This document shows, one piece after another, positions 27,848 through 36,099 of a stretch of 64,000 nucleotides of DNA. The stretch covers positions 3,708 to 67,707 of the forward strand of contig CAYVHV010000021.1 of NCBI GenBank assembly GCA_964451305.1, given 5' to 3'. Position numbers and translations under genes: made by a program. The DNA comes from SHLQ01 sp964451305. Lineage in GTDB: Bacteria; Actinomycetota; Acidimicrobiia; Acidimicrobiales; SHLQ01. Within the stretch, counting starts at the first letter, position 1; the number at the start of each line of letters is the position of its first letter. The notes beneath the pieces are model-generated. The model was not told the DNA's origin. It saw only the letters and a list, made by a program, of their open reading frames with translations, and searched no databases.

Positions 27848-30034
27848 ATGGCTGATGTAGATCTTTATAGGCGCGGGCAATCCCGTCTAGGGATCCTCGC
27901 AATAGTCATCTTTCTTTTTCCTCTCCTTGCGATTGGCCCGGCGAACGCGCAGACCTCTGACTCACCCGAGGCGGCGGCCGTACAGGACGAGGCACCGTCG
28001 GAGAAGACAACCAACAGCGCCATTGCCGACAGCGCACTCGCTCAACTGGCCGGAAACCCGAACTTCGCGCCGACGTCGGCAATCGTGAACATCGAGGCCC
28101 ACGGCGCCGACCTCGACGCGGTACGAGCGGCAATTGCGGCGGTTGGGGGCGAGCCATATGGCGAAGTGCCAGGGTTCTTCATCGAGGCTCGGATCCCAAT
28201 CAACAGACTTGAGGCCCTCCAAGCTGCACCCGCCGTTGCTCGCCTCAACGATGTCACTCGCATCTCGAACGAACCCGTCGACGGTTCGCTCGCAAATAAC
28301 CCAGCGCTTACGAGCATCCTCGAAGACTCGGTGTTGCTCGACCAATGGCATACCGCAGGCCATCGTGGTGCGGGCCAACGGATTGGCATTCTTGACATCT
28401 TCGGCGCTGCCGAACTGCAGCTTGCAATCTCGGAGGACCGGATTCCGGCTCCCGCTGGCACATTCTGCCAGCGAAACGGGCGTCAGTGCCCAATATCGGC
28501 CATCGGTGGCGGACCTCACGGCGTTGGCGTTGCCGAGATTGTTCATCAGGTTGCGCCAGACGCCGAGTTGTATTTCGCGACGGTGCTCACAATTGCTGAC
28601 CTCGCTGCTGCGGTCGAGTGGTTCGGCCAGCAGGGAGTCACCGTCATCAATCGTTCCGAAACATCCGAGCTCGACGGCCCCGGCGATGGCACTGGCCCAA
28701 CCGCATCGATCGTGGACCGAGCGGTTGAGTTGAACATGGTGTGGGTCGCTGCGGCGGGTAACGCAGGCGGCAGGGGTGCAAGTGAGGGCCAGAACTGGAT
28801 CGGCGAGTTTAACGACCCCGACGGGAACGGGTTCCACAACTTTCGAGATGGCTCGGAGCGAATGGCGTTCACGTGCGGCTTTATCCTCGGCATGCGTTGG
28901 GACGATTGGGACGACGGCACGATCCCGACCGACTACGACATTTGGATCTACGACACCCCAACCGCACGAACGACTGAATCTCGCGGCGACGACCCGCAGT
29001 CGAGCACTGCGCACATACCGCTCGAACATGTAAATACTCGATGCAATAGCGAGACAGATATCGACTACATCGCCATCCAGCGATACGCGGAGACACAATC
29101 CGACGGCGTCGACGAGATCCAGATTCTCGGCAATCAAACGTTGATGGCCGAGTGGACCAACAACCGCTCGGCGACCGGACCGGGAAATGACTCAGCGAAC
29201 CCCGGAGCGGTCGTGGTCGGCGCGTCACTTCGAGCAACCGACAACACCCTGGCTGGCTACTCCTCACAAGGCCCCACATTCGATGGACGAAATGGTGTCG
29301 ACCTTTTGGCTCCGTCTTGTCTGCCAATCCCTGACTTCTTCTCGTTCTGTTTCTCGGGCACGAGTGCGAGCGCTCCGGTGATCGGTGGCATCGTCGGCGT
29401 CCTTCGAGGAGCAGGACTCGTCGGCAGAGCCGCAGATATCGACCCGCTCCTCGAAGCGATCACGATCGACGGTGGAACCCCCGGTCCAGACCCCCAGCAC
29501 GGTCACGGGTTCCTCAATCTTCCCTCCCCCACCACGCTTGGAGTCCTCACGACCTTCCCAACGTGCAACGGTGTGCGGGCAACGATCATCGGAACGGCTG
29601 GCGACGATGTCCTCGTCGGTACCGATGGTGTTGACGTCGTCTTTGCTGGAGCCGGCAACGATCGAATCAACGGCCTTGGCGGCAATGACATCATCTGTGG
29701 GGGCTTCGGTGACGACGTGATCCTCGCAGGAGAAGGCAACGACACCGTGTTCGCAGGTCCGGGCGCCGACGAAGTCACGGGCCAAGACGGTGACGACGCG
29801 ATCAACGGTGGACACGGACACGACGACATCGAAGGCAATCGAGGCGACGACGAGATTCTCGGCTTCACCGGCCGTGACCATCTCAAGGGTGGCCTCGGCA
29901 CGGACCTTATTCGCGGCGGCGACGGTCGAGATCGACTGATCGGCGGAGATGGCGACGACCAGATCTTCGGGGGCAACGGCGTCGATTATTGCCGAGACGC
30001 ACTCGAGCACGGCGTGAGTTGTCGGCTGTCATAA
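27848..30034 (+). CDS. Secreted subtilisin-like (S8) protease with C-terminal RTX repeats
   Basis: A 728-residue protein. A signal peptide (residues about 10-34, ending PANA) and a propeptide-like region precede an S8 domain with catalytic D183 (IGILDIFG), H224 (GGPHGVGVAE) and S506 (GTSASAP). WVAAAGNAGG supplies the oxyanion Asn. From about 570 to the end are calcium-binding GGxGxDxxx repeats, starting with CNGVRATIIGTAGDDVLVG, and two terminal cysteines. The repeat domain closely parallels the whole mature protein at 2130. It is probably secreted and calcium-stabilised; RTX-tailed subtilases suggest degradation of external protein. It stands alone, between gltA and tdk. Confidence 0.88.
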   Translation: MADVDLYRRGQSRLGILAIVIFLFPLLAIGPANAQTSDSPEAAAVQDEAPSEKTTNSAIADSALAQLAGNPNFAPTSAIVNIEAHGADLDAVRAAIAAVGGEPYGEVPGFFIEARIPINRLEALQAAPAVARLNDVTRISNEPVDGSLANNPALTSILEDSVLLDQWHTAGHRGAGQRIGILDIFGAAELQLAISEDRIPAPAGTFCQRNGRQCPISAIGGGPHGVGVAEIVHQVAPDAELYFATVLTIADLAAAVEWFGQQGVTVINRSETSELDGPGDGTGPTASIVDRAVELNMVWVAAAGNAGGRGASEGQNWIGEFNDPDGNGFHNFRDGSERMAFTCGFILGMRWDDWDDGTIPTDYDIWIYDTPTARTTESRGDDPQSSTAHIPLEHVNTRCNSETDIDYIAIQRYAETQSDGVDEIQILGNQTLMAEWTNNRSATGPGNDSANPGAVVVGASLRATDNTLAGYSSQGPTFDGRNGVDLLAPSCLPIPDFFSFCFSGTSASAPVIGGIVGVLRGAGLVGRAADIDPLLEAITIDGGTPGPDPQHGHGFLNLPSPTTLGVLTTFPTCNGVRATIIGTAGDDVLVGTDGVDVVFAGAGNDRINGLGGNDIICGGFGDDVILAGEGNDTVFAGPGADEVTGQDGDDAINGGHGHDDIEGNRGDDEILGFTGRDHLKGGLGTDLIRGGDGRDRLIGGDGDDQIFGGNGVDYCRDALEHGVSCRLS

Positions 30035-30055
30035 CACGCCACGTGCGGTGGTGTG
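30035..30055. terminator. Hairpin between convergent protease and tdk genes
   Basis: CACGCCAC (30035-30042) can pair with GTGGTGTG (30048-30055), with one G-U, in the 22 bases between the two convergent stop codons. No T-run follows; it may serve both directions. Confidence 0.35.
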
Positions 30056-30056
30056 A

Positions 30057-30656
30057 CTAGTCGAGCCGGATGTCGTCTCGACCGAGGCCAGCCATCCAAT
30101 GTTCCCGGCAACGTAGCTCGTAGCTCACCGACGGTGCATGTTCAGGGTTGTCGACAACCATCAGCTCGCCTTCGTATACCTGGACGCCGTCGACGAGCCG
30201 CGCATTGTGCGTGGCACGGTTCCCGCACCAGCAGCGAGCTTCACACTGGATGGCCTCGGTGACGTCTGCAAGTTCGAGCAGCCGAGCGGTTCCGGGGAAC
30301 AACCGGCCTCGAAAGTCGGTGAGCAGACCAAACGCGAAGACGTCGAGACGTTGCGTGTCGACGACTTCGGCAAGCTGCTCGATCTGTTCAGGGGTGTAGA
30401 ACTGTGCTTCGTCACAAACGAGGTAATCGAAGGGGGTACCACCGTTGTGCGCGACGTCTCGAAGATCGACCGTCGGGTCGATCACGACCGCTTCGGCCGA
30501 CACACCAAGGCGCGAACTCACTCGGGCGCCGCGGCGATCCAACATCGAACACAGCGCACCATTGAGGCCGCCGTGGGTCAGGTTGTGATGGATCTGCAGC
30601 GCGAGCGTTGACTTGCCTGAACCCATGGTCCCGAACGAAAACCGCAAGATGCCCAT
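30057..30656 (-). CDS. tdk: Thymidine kinase
   Basis: Phosphorylates thymidine to dTMP in the salvage pathway. The protein from ATG 30656 has 199 residues, normal for a type II TK. The P-loop GTMGSGKST is at 9-17, VCDEAQFY supplies the Walker B Asp and catalytic Glu, and the C-terminal zinc site is CWCGNRATHNAR with CREHW. A longer frame to 30806 would run into the nrdJ gene and is rejected. It lies 65 bases downstream of nrdJ on the same strand, so deoxynucleotide synthesis and salvage are grouped. Confidence 0.92.
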   Translation of the reverse strand: MGILRFSFGTMGSGKSTLALQIHHNLTHGGLNGALCSMLDRRGARVSSRLGVSAEAVVIDPTVDLRDVAHNGGTPFDYLVCDEAQFYTPEQIEQLAEVVDTQRLDVFAFGLLTDFRGRLFPGTARLLELADVTEAIQCEARCWCGNRATHNARLVDGVQVYEGELMVVDNPEHAPSVSYELRCREHWMAGLGRDDIRLD

Positions 30657-30721
30657 AACCGCGAGGTTACTTCGAGTTCCTGGGAGGGTTTGTTGAACGG
30701 GAATGTGAGGAGTATCGAGAG

Positions 30722-33505
30722 TCATGAACAACCGGAGGTAGAACCGCAATCGCGGCACGCATGGCAGCTTCCTGCACGAACCATCTGAGTGCCACACTGG
30801 CCGCAAAATGGAGCGTCGGAGCCTTCGGTCATCTCAGCGATTCGCTCGACGCTCTCCGGCTCGCTCAGGTGGCCCGATGGTGGATCGCTCGGTACATCGA
30901 TTCCTCGGATTGATGGCACGACGGCCTCGGCCACGCCTGGAAGCGTTGGCTGACTACGTTCGCCGGTCGTGAGGATATTGCGCTTCTGGCGCTCATCGAG
31001 CGTCATGTACTCGACAGCCATTCGCCGGAAGAGGTAGTCCATCAGGCTGGAGGAAATCCGAAGATCCTCATCGTCGGTCATACCAGCGGGTTCAAAGCGC
31101 ATACCAACGAACGCATCGACAAACGCTGCCAGCGGCACCCCGTATTGGAGGCCGTGACTTACCGAGATCGCGAATGCGTCCATGATGCCCGCGAGCGTCG
31201 AGCCTTGCTTGGACACTCGAATGAAGAGCTCTCCTGGGCGACCGTCGTCGTACTCGCCGACCGTGACGAAGCCTTTGCAATCCGCGACACGAAACTCGAA
31301 AGTTCGCGACCGGCGAGACCGGGGCAGCCGCTCGCGCTGCGGACTCCGGGCCACGGTGCCTGCAAGCTGGGTTGGCACCCCGCCCGAGTCGACATCGTCG
31401 TCCCCTGACGTCTTCGCAGTGAGCGGCTGAGCGACTTTGCAGTTGTCTCGATAGAGGGCAACGGCTTTCAGCCCGAGACGCCAACCGTCGATGAGAATCT
31501 CTTCGAACTCGTCAACCGTTGTCGATTCGGGCGTGTTGACCGTCTTTGAAATCGCACCGGAAAGGAACGGTTGAACCGCAGCCATCATCTGAATGTGTCC
31601 ACGTGGTGAGATCACGTTGTCGCCCATCGAACAGGCAAAGACCGCTACGTGCTCATCGACGAGGCCGGGGGCACCGATTACCGAGCCGGTTTTGGCCACG
31701 TGAGCCACGATCGCATCGACGTCGCTGGCGCTGTAGCCGAGTTGGGAAAGCGCCCGACCAACACCTTGGTTGACGATTTGCATCGTGCCGCCGCCGACCA
31801 GCTTCTTCATCTTTACCAAGCCAAGGTCTGGCTCGATGCCGGTGGTATCACAGTCCATCAGGAAGCTGATCGTTCCCGTCGGTGCGAGTACCGTGGCTTG
31901 CGCGTTGCGAACACCGTGTTCGGTAGCTCGTACGCAGGTGTCATCCCATGCTGCGTGCGCTGCGCTCAACAGATCGATGGGCACGAGCGATGCATCGATA
32001 TCGTCGACCGCTGCAGCGTGCATACCGAGCACTCGCTCGACGTTCGCAGCGTCATCCTCGTAGCCCTCGAAGGCTCCGACACGTGCGGCCAAACGGGTCG
32101 ACATGTTGTATGCGGATCCACCCATGAGCGCCGTCACCGCAGCAGCGAGCGCTCGGCCTCGATCGGAGTCATATGGCGCACCAGCAGCCATGAGCAGTGC
32201 GCCGAGGTTCGCATATCCAAGACCGATCTGGCGGAAGCGGCGCGTATTCTCACCGATCTGTTCGGTCGGATAGTCGGCCCGGCCAACGATGATCTCTTGC
32301 GCGGTGAAGACCACCTCGGTCGACGCAACGAACTCATCGACGTCGAAGAAGTTGCCGGTCTCTTCGGGCTGGTGGAACGAGAGCAGGTTCAGGCTGGCCA
32401 GATTGCAGGCGCTGTTATCGACATGCATGTACTCGCTGCACGGGTTGCTGCCGTTGATTCGGCCGAACGATGGCGTGGTGTGCCAACGGTTGATCGTGGT
32501 GTCGTACTGCACGCCAGGATCAGCGCACTCCCACGCGGCCTTCGCGATCTCTGCCATGAGATCGCGAGCAGGCACGGTCTTTACGATCTCACCGGTGGAG
32601 ACACCGATCAGATGCCAATCATCGCCGTTCACGACCGCTTCCATGAACTCGTCGGTGACTCGGACCGAGTTGTTGGCGTTCTGATATTGGATCGAGAACG
32701 AGTCGGCTCCGTCCAAGTCCATGTCAAAGCCTGCGTCTCGCAGCGCTCGTGCCTTCTTCTCTTCTCGCGCTTTGCACCAGACGAACTCTTGGACATCGGG
32801 GTGGTTCACGTCGAGCATGACCATCTTCGCCGCCCGGCGAGTCTTGCCACCGCTCTTGATGGTGCCCGCCGATGCGTCGGCGCCGCGCATAAAGCTGACC
32901 GGCCCAGAGGGCGTTCCTCCACCCTTGAGCGTCTCGAGCGATGACCGGATTCTGGACAAGTTGACGCCGGCGCCGGACCCGCCCTTGAAGATCATGCCCT
33001 CTTCGGCGTACCAGTTGAGGATCGATTCCATCGTGTCATCGACCGAGAGGATGAAACATGCTGAGGCCTGCTGGGGTACGCCCTCGACGCCGATGTTGAA
33101 CCACACCGGGCTGTTGAAGGCCATTCGCTGGGAGACGATCAGAAACTTGAGTTCATCGGAGAAGATCGTCGCTTCCATCTCGTTTGAGAAGTAGCCGCCT
33201 TCGATTCCCCACTCGGTAATCGTGTCGACCACTCGGTCCGTGACCTGCCGGAGCGATTCTTCACGCTCTGGTGTACCGAGAGTTCCACGGAAATACTTCT
33301 GCGCGAGGATGTTCGACGCGTTTATCGACCAATCGACCGGCACCTCGACGTTCGCTTGCTCGAAGGCCACCACACCGGTACGCCAATCATGGATCTTGGC
33401 ATCTCGACGTTCCCATTCGAACATGTCGTACACCGAAACCTCATCGGAGGTAAACGTCCGGCGGATCCCAAGCGCGGAGCCAAGAGGCGAAGATGTTACA
33501 GACAT
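30722..33505 (-). CDS. nrdJ: Vitamin B12-dependent (class II) ribonucleoside-diphosphate reductase
   Basis: Reduces ribonucleotides to deoxyribonucleotides with adenosylcobalamin, without an oxygen-dependent radical subunit. It is 927 residues from ATG 33505, which has AAGGA 6-10 bases upstream. Recognisable parts: FNSPVWFNIG, ASACFILSVDDTM (first active-site Cys), GSGAGVNLSRIRSS, NPCSEYMHVDNSACNLASLNL (second Cys and catalytic Asn/Glu region), VLAPTGTISFLMDCDTTGIEP, and a C-terminal four-cysteine zinc ribbon (CGQCGTQM...CRDCGST). The final CHAC/CGSTSGCS cysteines probably shuttle reductant. The upstream leader is highly structured (33545-33671). Confidence 0.95.
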   Translation of the reverse strand: MSVTSSPLGSALGIRRTFTSDEVSVYDMFEWERRDAKIHDWRTGVVAFEQANVEVPVDWSINASNILAQKYFRGTLGTPEREESLRQVTDRVVDTITEWGIEGGYFSNEMEATIFSDELKFLIVSQRMAFNSPVWFNIGVEGVPQQASACFILSVDDTMESILNWYAEEGMIFKGGSGAGVNLSRIRSSLETLKGGGTPSGPVSFMRGADASAGTIKSGGKTRRAAKMVMLDVNHPDVQEFVWCKAREEKKARALRDAGFDMDLDGADSFSIQYQNANNSVRVTDEFMEAVVNGDDWHLIGVSTGEIVKTVPARDLMAEIAKAAWECADPGVQYDTTINRWHTTPSFGRINGSNPCSEYMHVDNSACNLASLNLLSFHQPEETGNFFDVDEFVASTEVVFTAQEIIVGRADYPTEQIGENTRRFRQIGLGYANLGALLMAAGAPYDSDRGRALAAAVTALMGGSAYNMSTRLAARVGAFEGYEDDAANVERVLGMHAAAVDDIDASLVPIDLLSAAHAAWDDTCVRATEHGVRNAQATVLAPTGTISFLMDCDTTGIEPDLGLVKMKKLVGGGTMQIVNQGVGRALSQLGYSASDVDAIVAHVAKTGSVIGAPGLVDEHVAVFACSMGDNVISPRGHIQMMAAVQPFLSGAISKTVNTPESTTVDEFEEILIDGWRLGLKAVALYRDNCKVAQPLTAKTSGDDDVDSGGVPTQLAGTVARSPQRERLPRSRRSRTFEFRVADCKGFVTVGEYDDGRPGELFIRVSKQGSTLAGIMDAFAISVSHGLQYGVPLAAFVDAFVGMRFEPAGMTDDEDLRISSSLMDYLFRRMAVEYMTLDERQKRNILTTGERSQPTLPGVAEAVVPSIRGIDVPSDPPSGHLSEPESVERIAEMTEGSDAPFCGQCGTQMVRAGSCHACRDCGSTSGCS

Positions 33506-33544
33506 GGTGTTCCTTGCCGGGAGTATGCGAACCAAGTGGACATT

Positions 33545-33574
33545 GCGCTCCCCAGTACAGCACTACGGGAGCGC
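33545..33574 (-). ncRNA. Hairpin in the nrdJ leader
   Basis: Read on the minus strand, GCGCTCCC (33574-33567) pairs perfectly with GGGAGCGC (33552-33545) around a 14-base loop. It sits 40 bases before the nrdJ start and downstream of the larger folded element, the place expected of an attenuator or expression platform. No U-run follows. Confidence 0.45.
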
Positions 33575-33595
33575 GTCCTATTCCCTAGGAAGTTG

Positions 33596-33671
33596 GCGGC
33601 TGACGCAAGTGCTTTGGGGTCAGCTCCAACCAGTGGTGAAACTCCATCGTGCCTAAGCATGCGCCAGCCGC
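33596..33671 (-). ncRNA. Candidate structured leader RNA upstream of nrdJ
   Basis: Read on the minus strand, the 12-base segment at 33671-33660 (GCGGCTGGCGCA) pairs with 33607-33596 (TGCGTCAGCCGC), with one G-U. The stem continues with TGCTT/AAGCA just inside. Within it are smaller possible hairpins around TGG-AGTTTCA-CCA and GGTT/GACC. A long closing stem around a multi-branched interior is typical of riboswitch-like leaders. I could not match the cobalamin riboswitch core. The fold is nearly symmetric, so the opposite strand (towards the RibD-like gene) cannot be excluded. Confidence 0.4.
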
Positions 33672-33718
33672 ATCCATGAGGATAGGGATAGTGCGCTGTG
33701 GGACAAAAGGGGACGAGC

Positions 33719-33734
33719 TGTTGATATGTAGTGG
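33719..33734 (-). promoter_or_regulatory. Half-conserved NrdR-like box
   Basis: On the minus strand CCACTACATATCAACA has a left half like the NrdR box consensus (CACTAtATAT) but a poor right half. It lies about 215 bases upstream of the nrdJ start. NrdR is the usual repressor of ribonucleotide reductase genes; no second box is seen at the expected spacing. Confidence 0.25.
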
Positions 33735-33746
33735 ATTTGTCGCGAG

Positions 33747-33755
33747 TTATCCACA
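33747..33755 (+). promoter_or_regulatory. DnaA box (TTATCCACA)
   Basis: A perfect consensus TTATCCACA between nrdJ and the divergent RibD-like gene. A single copy does not indicate an origin, but DnaA-linked control of ribonucleotide reductase genes is known in other bacteria. Confidence 0.4.
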
Positions 33756-33811
33756 GTTGGAGCGAAATCAGACTTCCTTTGCGCACACGACCACCGGTAG
33801 CGTTGAGAGCT

Positions 33812-34561
33812 ATGGAGCAAATCTTCCCCACCGCCATAACAAACGTCGATCCCATCGATGTTCTTGCATCGGAAACCCGGACCGCACATTCGACGCGTCC
33901 ATGGTTGATGTCGAACATGATCTCGAGCGTCGATGGCGCGATCTCTGTCGATGGCGTGTCCGGTGGCCTTGGTGGACCAGCAGACAAGCGCGTGTTTACC
34001 GCCATACGTGCTGTCTCGGACGTCATCGTGGTGGCTTCGGGGACGGTCATTGCCGAGGAGTACCGCAAACCGCAAACCCCACAAGCGCTCCAAGACATGC
34101 GCGTGGCACGCGGACAAACTCCACTCCCCCGTATTGCGATCGTCACCGGCAGCCTGTCCATCGATCCGGGCCATCAGGTCTTCGATGCCGATGCGCCACC
34201 GATCGTCATCACGCACAACAGCTCGCCTATTGAACAACGAGACGCTCTCGCCAAAGTCGCCGACATTCTGATCGCGGGCGAAACCCAGGTAGATCTCGAA
34301 GGTGCGCTGGAACAACTCGGAGCCCGAGGTGCCACGTGCGTACTCTTGGAAGGCGGCCCCACGCTCAACGGTGCGTTCGCGGCCGCAGACCTGATCGATG
34401 AATGGTGCCTCTCGAGTGCCCCGCTGATCGTTGGTGGCAGTGGAGGACGGGCCGTGAAGTCCAGTCACACGTTCGAACCACGCCGATACGCGCTGGCTCG
34501 AACACTTCATGAGGATGGCAACCTGTTTCACCGGTATCTGCGGACACCGGTGGCGCAGTAG
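33812..34561 (+). CDS. RibD C-terminal-like pyrimidine reductase / dihydrofolate-reductase-fold protein
   Basis: A 249-residue protein of the RibD C-terminal reductase family, from ATG 33812. Motifs: RPWLMSNMISSVDGAISVDGVSGGLGGPADKRVF (substrate and NADPH binding start), SDVIVVASGTVIAEEYRKP, and VLLEGGPTLNGAFAAADLIDEWCLS near the C-terminus. The deaminase domain of a full RibD is absent. It may reduce a riboflavin precursor or act as an alternative pyrimidine/dihydrofolate reductase, as reported for a mycobacterial homologue. No riboflavin genes are adjacent. It is divergent from nrdJ, so both share the 306-base region with the leader RNA and DnaA box. Confidence 0.8.
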   Translation: MEQIFPTAITNVDPIDVLASETRTAHSTRPWLMSNMISSVDGAISVDGVSGGLGGPADKRVFTAIRAVSDVIVVASGTVIAEEYRKPQTPQALQDMRVARGQTPLPRIAIVTGSLSIDPGHQVFDADAPPIVITHNSSPIEQRDALAKVADILIAGETQVDLEGALEQLGARGATCVLLEGGPTLNGAFAAADLIDEWCLSSAPLIVGGSGGRAVKSSHTFEPRRYALARTLHEDGNLFHRYLRTPVAQ

Positions 34562-34683
34562 CACGCACCCGACCACCGAACGGCAACGACCATCGCCGAG
34601 ATGACTTGCTGGCCGGTGCTGCATCGCTGCTCGGTCGCTGTTCGTTGGGGCGCCAAATGCTTCGTGACATCGTGTTGTCTCGA

Positions 34684-35106
34684 CTATCCGCGGATCATCG
34701 CATGATCGATGATCAGGCGCTGTCCAACATCGAGGTCAGAACCACCGGAGATTTCTTGGAGCGCATCGACCAACGGTCGTACATCCTCTCCCGGCAGCGA
34801 GATGGAGTTGGCGATCTCCCACAGGGTGTCGCCAGGTTGCACCACATAGATCTCGATCGTGTCGACGATCTCCGATGAGTCCGAGACCGCATCGAGGGTG
34901 CCACTGGCCGCCGCATCGCTTCCAAAGCCAACGACGGCCGCCACGATGATGGCCAGAACGACGACCACTGCCCCAAAGCCGAGGGTGCTGCGCTCACGCA
35001 TCGACTGCGGTGCAGCGACATCGGTCGCTCCTCTGACGACATCTCCTGTGACGTAGCGAGCTGGCGTGTACGAGGCGGGCTGACGAAGTTGGTAAGTCAT
35101 GGCCAT
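34684..35106 (-). CDS. Membrane protein with LysM domain, divergent from lexA
   Basis: A 140-residue protein: a cytoplasmic N-terminus of about 42 residues, one transmembrane helix (LGFGAVVVVLAIIVAAVVGF) and a C-terminal LysM domain (YVVQPGDTLWEIANSISLPGEDVRPLVDAL) that should bind peptidoglycan outside. It has the same position and architecture as the mycobacterial SOS-induced cell-wall gene next to lexA (Rv2719c/chiZ type). SOS-like boxes lie between it and lexA, so DNA-damage induction with an effect on division is a reasonable inference. Confidence 0.8.
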   Translation of the reverse strand: MAMTYQLRQPASYTPARYVTGDVVRGATDVAAPQSMRERSTLGFGAVVVVLAIIVAAVVGFGSDAAASGTLDAVSDSSEIVDTIEIYVVQPGDTLWEIANSISLPGEDVRPLVDALQEISGGSDLDVGQRLIIDHAMIRG

Positions 35107-35294
35107 CAGTATTCTCCTGGGGTGTGACAGTGGGTCAGGACGCCTGATAAATCAAGCGTTTCGGGAGGCACGTGTCGAGTGACAGAGGTGCGCTCCCCGC
35201 TACCCGGCCCACCCTTCCTCGGGGAAACTCGGGCGACCGCTGGGCGGTTGAGCCGGGAATTCCTGAGGATCCTTGACCGGGTACGGTTGTTCGG

Positions 35295-35308
35295 CGAACA
35301 TGTGTTTG
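35295..35308. promoter_or_regulatory. SOS-like box (LexA site)
   Basis: CGAACATGTGTTTG differs at one position from the actinobacterial LexA consensus CGAAC(N4)GTTCG. It is the site nearest the LysM gene in the lexA divergent region. Confidence 0.6.
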
Positions 35309-35335
35309 GCGAACTTCCGTTCCCCAGTTATAGTG

Positions 35336-35349
35336 CGAACAGTTGTACG
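35336..35349. promoter_or_regulatory. SOS box (LexA site) upstream of lexA
   Basis: CGAACAGTTGTACG differs at one position from CGAAC(N4)GTTCG and is nearly identical to the perfect box at 46161. It lies 94 bases before the lexA start, suitable for autoregulation. Confidence 0.7.
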
Positions 35350-35364
35350 ATGCAACCTCGAACT

Positions 35365-35378
35365 CGAAAGTTTGTTCG
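35365..35378. promoter_or_regulatory. Possible third SOS-like box
   Basis: CGAAAGTTTGTTCG has a perfect right half (TGTTCG) and one mismatch in the left half. It lies 65 bases before the lexA start. The rest of the 336-base region from 35107 to 35442 holds no gene that I can see. Confidence 0.4.
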
Positions 35379-35442
35379 ATGCGACAAGCAACTCGCCAAC
35401 CGCACCCACGACCAGCCATCCGGCACGAAAGAAGACAACGAC

Positions 35443-36075
35443 ATGAGCGGCACGAACCTCACCGAACGCCAGCAAGGGATCCTCGACTTCATCGATCACG
35501 AAAACCGCGAGCGCGGCTACCCACCGTCGGTGCGCGAGATCGGCCAAGCGGTCGGACTCACGTCGCCGTCCACGGTTCACAGCCACCTCAACACGCTGCA
35601 GAAGCTCGGCTACCTCCGCCGAGATCCGTCGAAGCCGCGTGCGATCGAAGTTCGCTACGATCCGAACTCCGGCGCGGTCATCGAACGCGCAGCTGTCACG
35701 CACGTGCCGCTCGTTGGTGACGTCGCTGCTGGCACCGACGTCCTCGCACATGAAAATGTCGAAGAGCTCATGCCGCTACCGACCGAGTTCACCGGCGAGG
35801 GGGAGCTATACATGCTTCGCGTTCGTGGAACGTCGATGATCAACGCCGGTATTCACGACGGTGACTTCGTCGTGGTCTCGCGTCGCGATACCGCCACCAA
35901 CGGCGAGATCGTGATCGCTGGCATTCCTGGCGAGGAGGCCACCGTCAAGACCTACACGGCCAAGGGCAACACGGTCACGCTGCTTCCAGCAAACGATGAC
36001 CTCGAGCCAATGGTCTATGACGCGAGCGAGGTCAAGGTGTTCGGCAAGGTCGTCACCGTTCTCCGCCGCTACTAA
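35443..36075 (+). CDS. lexA: LexA repressor (SOS master regulator)
   Basis: Represses DNA-damage genes and self-cleaves when RecA filaments form. It is 210 residues from ATG 35443, with GAAAGAAGA as ribosome-binding site. The N-terminal winged helix-turn-helix (about 1-65, YPPSVREIGQAVGLTSPSTVHSHL) is followed by the cleavage site A96-G97 (DVAAGTD) and the catalytic dyad S131 (RGTSMINAG) and K169 (EATVKTY). Upstream in-frame starts would add 88 unrelated residues across the operator region. It is divergent from the LysM gene and convergent with dapE. Confidence 0.96.
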   Translation: MSGTNLTERQQGILDFIDHENRERGYPPSVREIGQAVGLTSPSTVHSHLNTLQKLGYLRRDPSKPRAIEVRYDPNSGAVIERAAVTHVPLVGDVAAGTDVLAHENVEELMPLPTEFTGEGELYMLRVRGTSMINAGIHDGDFVVVSRRDTATNGEIVIAGIPGEEATVKTYTAKGNTVTLLPANDDLEPMVYDASEVKVFGKVVTVLRRY

Positions 36076-36099
36076 CCAGTCCAGCGCGGCGCAAGGGGC

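Noticed and set aside
30657..30806. Extended N-terminus for thymidine kinase
   Set aside because: It would overlap the end of nrdJ and add 50 residues before the normal MGxLxFxxGTMGSGKS start.
31649..32944. 431-residue plus-strand frame inside nrdJ
   Set aside because: Antisense shadow of a highly conserved gene, caused by high GC at third codon positions.
33596..33671. Cobalamin riboswitch upstream of nrdJ
   Set aside because: A GGTGAAACTCC-like stretch appears on the plus strand, but the rest of the core (the CCCGCxACTG region and B12 box) is missing and it is on the wrong strand for nrdJ.
33747..33755. Replication origin
   Set aside because: Only one DnaA box, with no dnaA/dnaN genes or further boxes.
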